Assembly: GCA_025716855.1 (NCBI GenBank)
Contig: JAIXMQ010000041.1
Span: 62,001-126,000, forward strand
Direction: 5' to 3'
DNA from: Pilaira anomala
Taxonomy: Eukaryota > Mucoromycota > Mucoromycetes > Mucorales > Mucoraceae
Length of the DNA stretch: 64,000 nt
Below, piece after piece: positions 23,501 to 33,576 of this stretch (its first letter is position 1; every line of letters starts with the position of its first letter). The translations under genes and the position numbers were made by a program. The notes beneath the pieces were generated by a model that made no database searches, had not been told where the DNA came from, and saw only the letters and a list, made by a program, of their open reading frames with translations.

Positions 23501-24668
23501 CATTTTACAAGGTATTCAATAGTTCCTGGACTACCTCTTCGAGAAATTACTCGCTCAACTGTCTTCCAATCGTTGATTTCATCACGACGACGTGAGATTC
23601 AATATCTTGTTGTTCAATATCTTCTTTTGTGTCTCATCATGTTGTCGAATATACGCTTCTTCTTCAATACGATTGCGAATATAGTTTTCTACTTTACGAA
23701 ATCCTTTGACTGATTTCAAGTAAGAAAATGGCTCCCATGTATTGTGAATATGTGACAAGATTTCCATTTAATCAAGTACAAAAAGTTTGTCTCTGGGTCA
23801 TCTGAGTCATCTATTTCATTATATATCAGTATTACTCATCAGTTTTTTTTTAAAAGAAAAAATTACCTGCTGCATTTTCTTTTTTACGGTGATCAAGTAC
23901 ACTTTGAATGGCTTCTTCTTCATGTACTGGGTTGCTATGTGTCTCTTCATCAGAGACTTCCCACATGTCTGTATCACTTCATTATAATTTGTCGTCTTTC
24001 GAATACGAGTAGAGCGACGTACATAATCACCAGAAGAGAGAATACCTACAAAAGATTAAAAAAAAAAGTGTGTTAGTATTATTTTTCTCTTACGAAGCAA
24101 TAACTATATATATTTATTACCTTGTCGTTGCGTTTGACGACGAACTAAACAATTACGTCTAGTACTTTTATTTGATTCACCATCTGAATTTTCATCACTC
24201 TCGTCATCTTTGCGACTAGAAGCATTTCTCAAATAATCTAAATAAAAATTATTAGCACATATTTTTATGTGAACACAGAAGTTTAAATACTTTACAATTG
24301 CTATGTTTTCTTGTAATGGTAGGTGGATGATAAGTTGGTGAATTACCATCGTTATCATCAGATTCAATATCATGTACATCTTCATTTGTAGTAGAGTTGG
24401 CTTCTTCTGAACCATTACCAACTTCGTCTGAAAAGCTTTGCTCAGAGCTACTCAAGTCGTCTCCAGAGAATTCAAAAGCTGACAGTGGAGAAAAGACGTT
24501 TTCATTGCTTGTTGTACCAGGTTGAGGTAAATCAGAATAAACAGAACGAATTTGCTCTAAGTAGGAGTGGTATTCTTGCTCTGAATCAGAATTAACAGAA
24601 CGAATTTGCTCTAAGTAGGAGTGGTAGTCTTGCTCTGAATCAGAATCGTTGTTATGAGAATATGACAT
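20505..24668 (-). pseudogene. CHD1-family chromatin remodeller, frame broken and lacking SANT-SLIDE
   Basis: CHD1 is a nuclear ATP-dependent nucleosome spacing factor. The 5' part starts at ATG 24668 (acidic, with a tandem 18-residue repeat) and splices cleanly through three introns (about 24289-24232, 24123-24040 and 23871-23815). Tandem chromodomain sequence follows (QSVLDHRKKE; YLVKWRRLHYDECTWE). The Snf2 ATPase is complete in sequence: [83 protein letters not shown]. The CHCT/DUF4208 domain is present (STMRSVKHYLIRLRD; WIYTAKFWPGVN), then an Arg/Ser/Tyr repeat tail. The frame is broken about eight times between 21660 and 23970, nearly always by loss of one base of a short homopolymer. The roughly 400-residue SANT-SLIDE DNA-binding segment expected between ATPase and CHCT is absent. 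It is either a decaying paralogue or a gene with consensus sequencing errors. Confidence 0.8.
24541..24648 (-). repeat. Two-copy 54-bp tandem repeat in the CHD1-type N-terminus
   Basis: Units 24541-24594 and 24595-24648 differ at only a few positions and encode an 18-residue repeat (SDSEQ-D/E-YHSYLEQIRSV) near the N-terminus of the CHD1-type protein. Length is a multiple of three, so it preserves frame. Confidence 0.85.
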
Positions 24669-26602
24669 AATATAAAGTTAATTATTTATAGTGTATATGC
24701 GTTTTCCTATTCAAATTTTATAAATATGCGTGTTTATTTTTTAAATACATATGTAAGTTTTTTTTTTCTTAGCCTTTACCTTTTTTTTCTCTTTAAGAAA
24801 AGCTATGCTTATGAATATATAAAATATAATATAAAAAACCGTGATATGTAAATCCTTATATTTTTAAAGTGTTGATTTAAATGCGCCGTAAAAAAAAAAA
24901 GGAATAAAAGGCTTTTTGAGTGAATATGATGAAAGAAAGAAAAAAAAAGTGAAATGACAGTGTAAGTAGCAGCTTTTTATATTTTGGAGTGGATACAAAA
25001 AAATCCATGCCGTGTGACAAAAATCTATTCTAAACTGAAGAAAAAACAAAGAGTATACCTTACATCATTATAACAAAAAAAATATAAATATTGTTATACA
25101 TCTCAGGTATTTTGATTGATTATATTTTTTTTTTAAAAAAAAAAAGAGATGAGCAAAAGTGCATTTTATTAAATTTGAAGAGAAGAAAAGGGAATAACTG
25201 AACTTGTCAATGAAGGGTAACACATGCTTCCAATGGCCCAAGCGTTTTTCCTTTTTAAATGACAGTTTATACCTTTTTTCATTTACTTTTATGGATGGGA
25301 ATTATCTTTCAATTTTAAATAAATCTTCATACATACAAAAAAATAAGGATGCGATTTTAAGTAATATCTTCATCTTAAATTCTTACCAACAAGAAAAAAA
25401 GTAGATACTACTTATTGATAATGATATACCCAAAAAAAAACTGTTCTGTTTGTTTTTTTTTCATGGGAAAGTAAACTTAAATTATTGCATTGAACCAATT
25501 ATTAAATGGTACAACTTGAATATCCATGAGATATAGTTATCCCTTCATATGAAAAAAAAATTAACGTCATTGCTAATAAACTATAACAAGATTTTTTATT
25601 TGGTCTTCGCCGGAATTATAAAAAAAAAAATACTCATGATTGTCGATCTTACACCTCATCGAATCAACAAAAAAAAAAAAAAAAAAAAAGTCATTTTCTA
25701 ATCCTATTGAAAAATGACTGATCAAATCATACTGAGAAGTGGTTCCAAGTTAACCATGAGCTCATGTAAATATAAGGAACAATGTTGTATGCTCCTTCAA
25801 TGTTTCTCTCTACTTACATATATTCCATTTTTTTTTTAAAAAAAAAACAAATATTTAACGTCATTATGTCTTTTACTTTCAAACATACTTATCGTCATTA
25901 TGTTTCTTTTCATTTTATAATTAGTCGGTTTAATAAATATAAACAGACTCATATAAATATCCTGAGTCATGACAAGAGAATCTAAAAAAAAAAAAAAAAA
26001 AAAAAAAACGTTTCATCTTTTCTAAACAAGGATTATATATGTGTCTGGATTTATTACAGCGGCTATTTTAGATGGAAGGCTAGATGTGAATCATCTAGAC
26101 CTAAAATACGATTATTTAAGCTTAACAAGAAACATTTACTTGATTCTCATATAACAGTATAATATCATTACATTATAAAATATGATCGAGAATATTCCTT
26201 TTGCATCGGTCGACATTGCATGTTGTGTGCATAAATTTTTCATGTCGTGTAACAACCCTGTTCTAATCGGAAAGTTTACTCCATGACAGCTATGCAAAAA
26301 TAAAATAGTAATAGTAGCGAAGGGATTAACATCATTTTTTTTTTTTTAGTCTTCACTGAGCAGTTACGTAGTTATTTTCTGAAAGAAATGATATGCTTAT
26401 AGTAGAGTATTCCCAACAACTGATCATTAGAATTGACTTATTTGTTCAAAATAGTCTATTTCAAAAGGAGTCTTAAAACTGAATGTCAAGAAACGCCAAC
26501 ATGCTTTGAAGCAAATCATCCTTTTTATTTACACATGATGGAGTGGCAAAACTGGTTCTGTAAACGGAATCGATGAAGTAAAACTTACGGGACAGTTATG
26601 TT

Positions 26603-26635
<33 letters not shown>

Positions 26636-26699
26636 ATCTTTTTTAAACCTCAAAACCTCAACTGTTATTTCTTTATATTACTTTATTATTCTAAAATAG
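24669..26699. other. Intergenic 2 kb, no gene seen
   Basis: AT-rich with frequent A/T homopolymers and a TA array at about 26600-26630. One near-perfect hairpin lies at about 26074-26096 (GCTAGATG / CATCTAG arms, 5-nt loop). Several short frames exist but none shows family-like sequence. Confidence 0.5.
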
Positions 26700-26905
26700 G
26701 AAACTATTTCAATAAAAAGAACTATTATCGCCTCGACGCTAAAGAAATTGAAGAAACACATTTCTCTGATTATACTGAAGTTTCTTCGGCTTCAAGAAAT
26801 ACTCGAATTGAATCTGTTACGGACGAGACTTGCGGAAGCACTTCCAACTTATTAAAGATTAAAGAACCTGGTACAGAGTTTGTTTCAGTACAAGGTAGTA
26901 AATAA
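26700..26905 (+). pseudogene. Orphan terminal exon or gene remnant
   Basis: After an acceptor-like TAAAATAG, an open frame of about 67 codons runs to TAA 26903-26905. Its composition is coding-like and unlike the neighbourhood: YYRLDAKEIEETHFSDYTEV, RIESVTDETCGSTSNLL, EPGTEFVSVQGSK. The intron-like sequence before it has a T-rich tract, but no upstream exon could be found. It looks like the C-terminus of a gene whose 5' part is gone. Not recognised. Confidence 0.45.
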
Positions 26906-28654
26906 AAATAAATCCATTCAAATACACTGGGCAATCAACTACTTTAATAGAGGAATCTAGAGATGGCTGGATTGTAAAAAGAAATATCGATATCGCTAGG
27001 TAATTTTAACGCAAGAAAATAAACGGTTTTGTTATCTTAATTTTAACTTAAACAACTTTCATTCTTGCTGCTTTCGGTATAGTTTTTTTTTATCTCTCGT
27101 CAGATTATTGAAACCTTAGAGAATATTGATGTGAAGTTAGAGAATAAATTATGAAGTTAGAAAATAATGGTGTGAAGTTAGAGAATAATGGTGTGACATT
27201 AGTGAGAATAATGGTGTGAAATTAGTGAGAATAACTATTAGAAGTTGAATATGAATTGTTTCAGAAGTTTGATCGATTATTCGACGGTAAAACATTTGAT
27301 GAATTTTACCCAATATTAGGAGAATCAAGTCTTTTAACCTTTTGGCTTAGTTGCTGATTATTATCAAGAAAACTATTGCTTTGTTGGAGATGTGATCTAC
27401 GACCAGCTGCTTGAATGGCTTTATGTAGATTCTCTTTTGTGACTCACAACAAAAGTTGAGGCGAAGGTCTATCAAGCTCGTCAAGTGATGATCGAAAAAG
27501 CCCTCACTTTTACCAGATAGAGCTTGTTGCAGTTGCTCAGTAGAGATGATATCAGAAGCAATTGGTCTTGGGGGTCATAATCCAAATCTATGTTTGTACC
27601 AGCTGAATCGTGTGAGGAAGTGATGTGTTGTTGTAGCTGTAGCTTTTAACGTAGTTCTTCCAGACATTTAGTCAAAGCTTGAATGTAAAAAGTAATATAT
27701 TGGAAGTCTTCGTTAATTATTCTAAAGTTGTTAACGAGATCTAAATAAAGATAAACAGAAGTACCAAAAGCAAAAGATGAGCAGGCCTTATTAATTATTA
27801 AAAACACCCTTTTAGTTATTATCCTATTTTTTTTTCTTTGGATATTTAAACCAATAAAGACAAGACTGGTAACACAAAAAGAGCTTCCTTTAGAACACAG
27901 GACAATGAAAGCTTTAATGATAGTTATTTATTTGACTTGAACCAGTTATCAAATATTCAGTCAACAAGCGAGCCCAACAACTTATCGAATAGTAACTAAC
28001 ACTAATTGTAGAATCACATTCAGCCCATTTCACTTTATACTAACGTATACGAACAGAAAAAAAAAGGTGGCCAATAATATATACATGATGTTCTTTATTT
28101 TTCCGTCTTTGTCTGTATGTATGTATATCTATAAGAAAAAAAGAGGGGTAATCCTACAAAGATATCTTGTTGATACTACGTTTACATAAGACCACAAATC
28201 AAAAGTATTGTTGTAGTTGTGTCTACACACTCATTAATTGAAAGATATCCTCTTTTTATATATAATATAGAGTAATAATATTTCCACTGTTGCTCTTTAC
28301 CTACTTTTAAATCCACCCATGGAGCTCAATTAAACTTTCAATCTAACCAAAGACTGTAATCACAACATTAGTTTGAAAATAATAAAGCCTTTACGTTTAT
28401 GTTAGGATGAGATAATAATAAATTCTGTTTCTACGGCGCTTCAGTCTAATGAGAAGAAAGTATAGAAACAAGTGAGTTATAAAGTATCTGTGGTTTTTTT
28501 TCGTGACACTGCTGTTTTTTGTGACATTTTTTTTTTTTTTTTTGAATCACTGTTTTTTTTGGAAACGCCATCAAAAATACGAATAAAAAAAAAAGTATAC
28601 AAAATAAACCTGTTGTTCCTCCTTTTATACCCATTATTATCTTTTCTTTTGCCA
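26906..28654. other. Relic-rich intergenic region
   Basis: It contains a minisatellite (27126-27235) and, on the minus strand at about 27330-27600, an interrupted coding-like stretch (RPIASDIISTEQLQQALSGK, followed by about 60 more residues of mostly open frame). That stretch suggests a decayed gene. The rest, including 27700-28640, is AT-rich with no supported gene. Confidence 0.4.
27126..27235. repeat. Degenerate 20-23 bp minisatellite
   Basis: About five imperfect units based on GTGAAGTTAGAGAATAATGG. Adjacent units differ by small insertions, so the array does not hold one reading frame. Confidence 0.7.
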
Positions 28655-28980
28655 AGTATGGTGTTCTATTGTTTGATTGTGATGCGAATGTAGTGGTTTT
28701 CTTACTGTGGAACATTTACAATGTTTTGACATGCCGCACTTCTCGAAGTGTAATGCATTAGTTCTCTACTTGCGCATTAGTATAGATCTCGACATTTCTT
28801 TATTCTCCATCTGTAATTAACTTACCATGGGATAGTCCCTGGCCCTAGAAGTTTACTTCTGGGAGGTTAAGTGTATTGATGCATAAAGATTTAAAGATTT
28901 GAATACCAGTTACTTCTGGGTTTCTTTTGTTCTATTTGTTGTGATACAGTTAATATGGTGTCATAGTGTCGATTTTTTGC
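28655..28980 (+). repeat. Dispersed repeat family, copy 1 (degenerate)
   Basis: Shares about 300 bp of alignable sequence, in the same order and orientation, with 63428-63760. Common blocks include TCTATTGT near the start, CTTCT(C/T)GAAGTGTAAT, AGATCTCGAC, TAATTAACTT, AGTTTACTT followed by GGTTAAGTGTATT, and CTGGGTTTCTTTTGT. I estimate 65-75% identity by eye. Both copies are followed by GGT/GCT-rich sequence (here 28980-29100). No coding frame spans the common part. Confidence 0.75.
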
Positions 28981-29244
28981 TGTCATCACCGGGTGTTTTG
29001 CTTATTACTGCTGCCGGTTATTGTTATGGCTGGCGGTGTTGCTATGACAGGTGTTGCTCTGACTAATACTGGTGCTGCTTTAGTTGTTGTTATTATGGTG
29101 GTAGGTTTTATATATATATACATACATATATATATTATGTTTCCAAACAGTTTCCAACACTTTCTAACGCTTTCTAAAACTCATTTTAGAAATATTGCTA
29201 TGTGTAGTCTGCTGGCACTTGAAAGCAAAAGGACAAAACGGTTG

Positions 29245-29538
29245 TTAAAGTGAGTTTTGACGAAGCTGTGTATCTCCTTCTTCTCCGTCCTCGTTTACGA
29301 GCGGTTCGTACAGTTTAATTCTGGGTGTAATAGAATGTAAAACCATACGGATATCGAAGGAGGAGTTGGATTGATGGTTCTTATCTTGGTAGTCATCTCT
29401 AAGAAAAATATTATTATTGATTTGTTGTGTTGTTGTACTTATTCGTTGTATCCTTGAGACTTCAGCTAGTGGACCTCCTCGTGGTTTGTCTTGGGAAACT
29501 TTTGAATTTGGAGACTTTTTCTTTCCAGATTGTAAAGG
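29245..29538 (-). CDS. Orphan C-terminal exon, unknown protein
   Basis: On the minus strand an acceptor (TTTAG) at 29539 opens a 98-codon frame to TAA at 29245. The sequence is coding-like: SGKKKSPNSKVSQDKPRGG, IFLRDDYQDKNHQSNSSF, DIRMVLHSITPRIKLYEPLV, NEDGEEGDTQLRQNSL. No matching upstream exon was found in the 29540-30130 stretch, which is AT-rich with a T-tract at about 29674-29705. It is either the last exon of a gene with distant exons or a remnant. Not recognised. Confidence 0.4.
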   Translation of the reverse strand, partial: PLQSGKKKSPNSKVSQDKPRGGPLAEVSRIQRISTTTQQINNNIFLRDDYQDKNHQSNSSFDIRMVLHSITPRIKLYEPLVNEDGEEGDTQLRQNSL

Positions 29539-29539
29539 C

Positions 29540-29673
29540 TAAAGCACTAGTTCTAACTTCTTTTAAATAATTATAATATTAATGATAATAATAATAAAAA
29601 GTAATATAAACAAAAAGTCTAGATTAAGCCTAATTTCCTTTGATATGTGGTGATATACATAAATAAAACCATT

Positions 29674-29706
<33 letters not shown>

Positions 29707-30139
29707 TTAAAGTGTCTTGTCTTGTATCATCCAATAAGTTTCCTCCAGGATTATACCATTTTTTACAGCTAAACTTTTTACTTATTATCTTCAATAACAT
29801 TTAGATTTTTTTTCTTCTAATGTATATCGTAAAATCATTTCCAAAGCCAATTAGCAAAAATATTTGTTTTTATTTATAACTAAACTTGAACTGATACGGC
29901 TGATAAAGTATAAGTACAATATGGATTAGCTCTATGAAGCCTTTGGTTAATGTATAAAGCTCAAAATGCACCACCACAGTCAGAACCTCTGAAGGCCAAA
30001 AACCTGCATTTTTTTTTTTGTGGTGCTGATGAACAGTAGTAAGGCTTGAGGTGCCACATACCAAAGAAAAATTACTTTAACTGTACTATCCGATCCATAA
30101 TATGTGGTGAGTCCCCGCAGTGAACTGTAGAAAAAGTAC
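29540..30139. other. Intergenic, no gene seen
   Basis: AT-rich stretch with a T-tract of about 32 bases (29674-29705). A minus-strand frame at about 29980-30168 contains no recognisable sequence and I do not support it. Confidence 0.4.
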
Positions 30140-30370
30140 ATGGTGTACCTCAGAGCAGATGGATTCATCTTGCAAATCTCAAGTATACTCGATAGTCAAT
30201 TAAATCCAGTCATCATTAGGAAAGAGGGAATGGAAGAAGAAGCTGTTCTTCTTGCTAACGTAAAGATGGATGATATCCAGAAAGGCCAGTTCTCAATACC
30301 TTCAACTCTGTTGCAGTCAAAAACTCTTCTTGCTGATATCATGGCGAGTAATAAACAGCTAAAACTATAA
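30140..30370 (+). CDS. Short hypothetical ORF
   Basis: 76 codons from ATG to TAA. Composition is more balanced than random AT-rich DNA (LRADGFILQISSILDSQLNP, NVKMDDIQKGQFSIPSTLL). No splice partner or family was recognised. It may be part of a decayed element, because the flanks to 30700 are also less AT-rich than usual. Confidence 0.3.
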   Translation: MVYLRADGFILQISSILDSQLNPVIIRKEGMEEEAVLLANVKMDDIQKGQFSIPSTLLQSKTLLADIMASNKQLKL

Positions 30371-31352
30371 AAAATATCGAAGTTAATAACAATAGACGAT
30401 TTTGATATTGATTCGTAGGAAGCTTTTTTTTTTTTTTCCCTCTGTATTTCAGCTTACAGCATCTCCTAACTTCTTTTAAGCTGGGGTCACTCTATCATGG
30501 CTTGATTTTAGTTCATGGACCGCTTGGAAAAATTCGCTTTACTTCAGATATGCTAAGCTAACACACGGATTTAATTCACGGGACCTTGTTCCCTATAGTC
30601 TTCAGGATGACGGTGCTTGTAATTGTATCCCGATTGACTGCAAAGAGTGTTGAGGGTCGCCCTCAAATAAGCTAGGTTGTTACAAACATTGGGGACTGAT
30701 GAGTTATAGAAAAAGCCTGCCAACACATTGACCAATATACAAGCCTCGTAAGAGCATCCCCAATGGTTGGATTAAATCAACGAAATTTAAAGTCAAGCTA
30801 GTTTTCTGAGGTTTTAACGCACCCAACGGAAGGGTTAGTTAAAATTTCCAAGTTACTACCACCATTGGGTGAAGTTTGACAGTTCACTAAAATATCAAGT
30901 GTAGTTACATTTTTTTATTTATTGATAATTAAAACATTCTATTGCTCAACCAATATATCTTATTGACTATTCAACGATATATAAAAAAAAACATAAATAA
31001 CTATGATTTTCTAGGTCATCGATTTGATTTAACCCATTGACGCTTTTCTCTTGTGTAAAATGTCTAGACATTTGAAGGGAACAATAAATAACTTATGATA
31101 TATAATGATAACTATGATAATATCCAGTGAAAAGTCAAGCAAAGAAAAAAAAAAAGATCAAATTTTTTTTTACATTGAACTGCAGAAAAGTGGAGCTTTT
31201 AGAATTGCTTTGTTCTTTCAAAAGTTACACGAAAACAAAGTTAATAAAAAGCCATGAGTCGAGACTTTTAACAAACCCCTTTTCTTACGTAAGTCTTTTT
31301 CTAAAATAAGGTTTACCATGTAGTGCAAAGAAACCTGGCTTTAAAAAGATCA

Positions 31353-31384
<32 letters not shown>

Positions 31385-31488
31385 CTTTAAATCAAAACCA
31401 CCTTGTCAGGAATTTTTTTTTTTTTTTTTTTTTTTCCTTTCCTTTTTTTTTTTTTTTCAGTTGGGTCAGTCTTTTCTTAATCTAATAT
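30371..31488. other. Intergenic with a possible small inverted-repeat element
   Basis: 30470-30720 is of higher complexity but has no open frame. 30746-30880 carries short inverted arms (CCCAATGGT at 30758-30766 and its complement at 30861-30869). 31340-31460 holds three long T-tracts directly before the TBC gene. Confidence 0.4.
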
Positions 31489-32924
31489 ATGCTTCAGTTA
31501 CAAACAAATATAGTTCGTACACAAAGACAGCTGACCCACCAAAATATGCAACAAGATGAGGCGTTGTCTGTGTTGAATGACTTTAAAGAGATCCTTCAGT
31601 CCGAAGTATATGTCGATCTTGAAAGACTTCGAATATTAGCAAGACATGGTATTCCTAACGAACTTCGTGGGGTAAGTTCAATGCCTTGAATTTTAACGAA
31701 TAATAAATAGAATATATTGATGATTTTGACTAAAACTAAAGGTTGTCTGGAAATTTCTTCTCGGAGTTGAACAAGCAGATCGATGTAAATAAGATATTTT
31801 TTATATTTTAAATAGTATAAATCATATAAAATGACATTTCTTCTTCTTCTTCAAAAAAAAAAGCAAAAGAACTTTCAAACTCGAAAGCAAGAAGTGAAGA
31901 ATATGAACAAATGGAGAAAGTAAATTCAGAAATATCAAGAAGAATAAGAGGAGAAGTATCTAGGTACCAACTTAGAACACCTGAACTAGCAGGAAAACAT
32001 TATACGGAGAGATTTGAAAATATTATTACAGCCTATTTGAATGCAAATCGTGATAGAGAATACCATTCGTCACTTATTTCTTTGTGCGCACCATTTATTT
32101 ATACTATGGAAAAAGAATGCGATGCTTACTTTTGTTTTGAAAGATTAATGCAAGCCATGGGTAATATAAATATATATAATTTTTTTTTTTTTAAAAAATA
32201 ATGCAAGTTATATATATATATATATATTCCTTCTTTTTTCTTAAACTAGATGAATACGATACCCACAGTACAATTAAGGAACAAGTAGCTAATTTTATGA
32301 CCCTATTTCGATATGTTTTACCTGACTTGTAAATATAATGCTTGAGAAAAAAAAAATATAGTCGCGTGTTGTTATATATTTACTTGTATCACTTTAGACG
32401 GAATTACTTTGAGGAAGAAGAAGTCAATTTAAATGAATTCACAGCTTCATGGTTACAATTTCTATTATCAAAAGAAATGAAATTTGAAAATTTAATCCGA
32501 TTATGGGGTAAAAAAAAATTTTTTTTTTTTCTCCATTGGTATATTAAAATGGCTACTTGTAATAGATTCTTATTTTGCTATGCCTGATCCATTAGAGTTT
32601 CACCCATTCGTTTGCCTAGGTTAGTACTATAAAGATTTATATACGTTATTTATATAATGTATAAACTCTATATATATTATATAATAGCCATACTTCGAAA
32701 TGCAAGGGAAAATCTGGAAGATCTTGAACAATCCGAAATCCGAACGATGCTACTTCGTTTACCTTTTATGGATATGCGACCTGTAAGAAAAACTAAAAAA
32801 AAAGACTCTCTACTTTATACTCATATATATATTTATAATACACTAGATAATTGCAGAAGCTTATAACTTACGACATGAAACCATGGAAAGACAGTTATTT
32901 GAAGAAAGTGAAGTGTTTAAATAA
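31489..32924 (+). CDS. TBC-domain protein (Rab GTPase-activating protein family), 8 exons
   Basis: Exons 31489-31671, 31742-31784, 31864-32160, 32250-32328, 32398-32507, 32566-32619, 32688-32782 and 32847-32924 are all in phase; about 312 residues. The start of the TBC domain is marked by HGIPNELRGVVWKFLLGV. Later TBC-type blocks are SLISLCAPFIYTMEKECDAYFCFERLM, FTASWLQFLLSKEMKFENLIRLWD and FAMPDPLEFHPFVCLAILRNARENL. TBC proteins accelerate GTP hydrolysis by Rab GTPases and so control membrane traffic. The usual I-x2-D-x2-R arginine-finger segment is not evident; the region reads IRGEVSRYQLRTPEL, so catalytic activity is uncertain. Start is the first ATG after long T-tracts. Confidence 0.82.
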
Positions 32925-33112
32925 AACCAAACGAAATATATGTGTGAAAACACGTGTAGGAGAATAAGATACCATTGATAAGTCTCTATTTCATCTAGTG
33001 TAACCATTTGGTTCTAAATGTTTATCATTTTGTGTGTGTGTGTGTGTGTGGTTATTTTATGCGACTTTTTGCAATCATGATATGAATATGTACCACCTTG
33101 AAAACTTTAAAG

Positions 33113-33148
<36 letters not shown>

Positions 33149-33576
33149 TATAACAACAATAAGTCGGTCTTTTTCTTTTTCGACAAAACTTGTTCTGTAT
33201 TAACAGTTTGTTGGGGAGTTTTTACCTTTGTGTAAACTCTCAAATAAGCCATCCACCATTTCCAGAAACTTTTTTTTCGGTATCTCAAAAAAGCAATTAG
33301 GTGATGACGTGAAATGAAATTTTTTTTTAATCCTTTTTTTTTTTCTTTTTCTTTTTTTTTTTTTTTTTTTTTCTTTCAGTTAATCCAATAAAGAGTAAGT
33401 TGTAGTCACCAAGTATAAATGTACAGAGAAAAAGAAGGAAAGAAAGAAAGAAACTAAATAGATTCTTTAATAGATTTTATCTCTTTTCTAGATTGGTTCT
33501 TGATTAAATATTATAAGAAAGGAAAATAAAATATATTTAACATTTGCATCATTCCATCTTTTTTTTATTTTATAAA
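32925..33576. other. Intergenic / promoter of PCF11
   Basis: Contains a TG dinucleotide microsatellite (about 33032-33050), T-tracts at about 33117-33143 and 33351-33372, and a GAAA-type purine run (about 33433-33453). No gene is seen. Confidence 0.5.
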
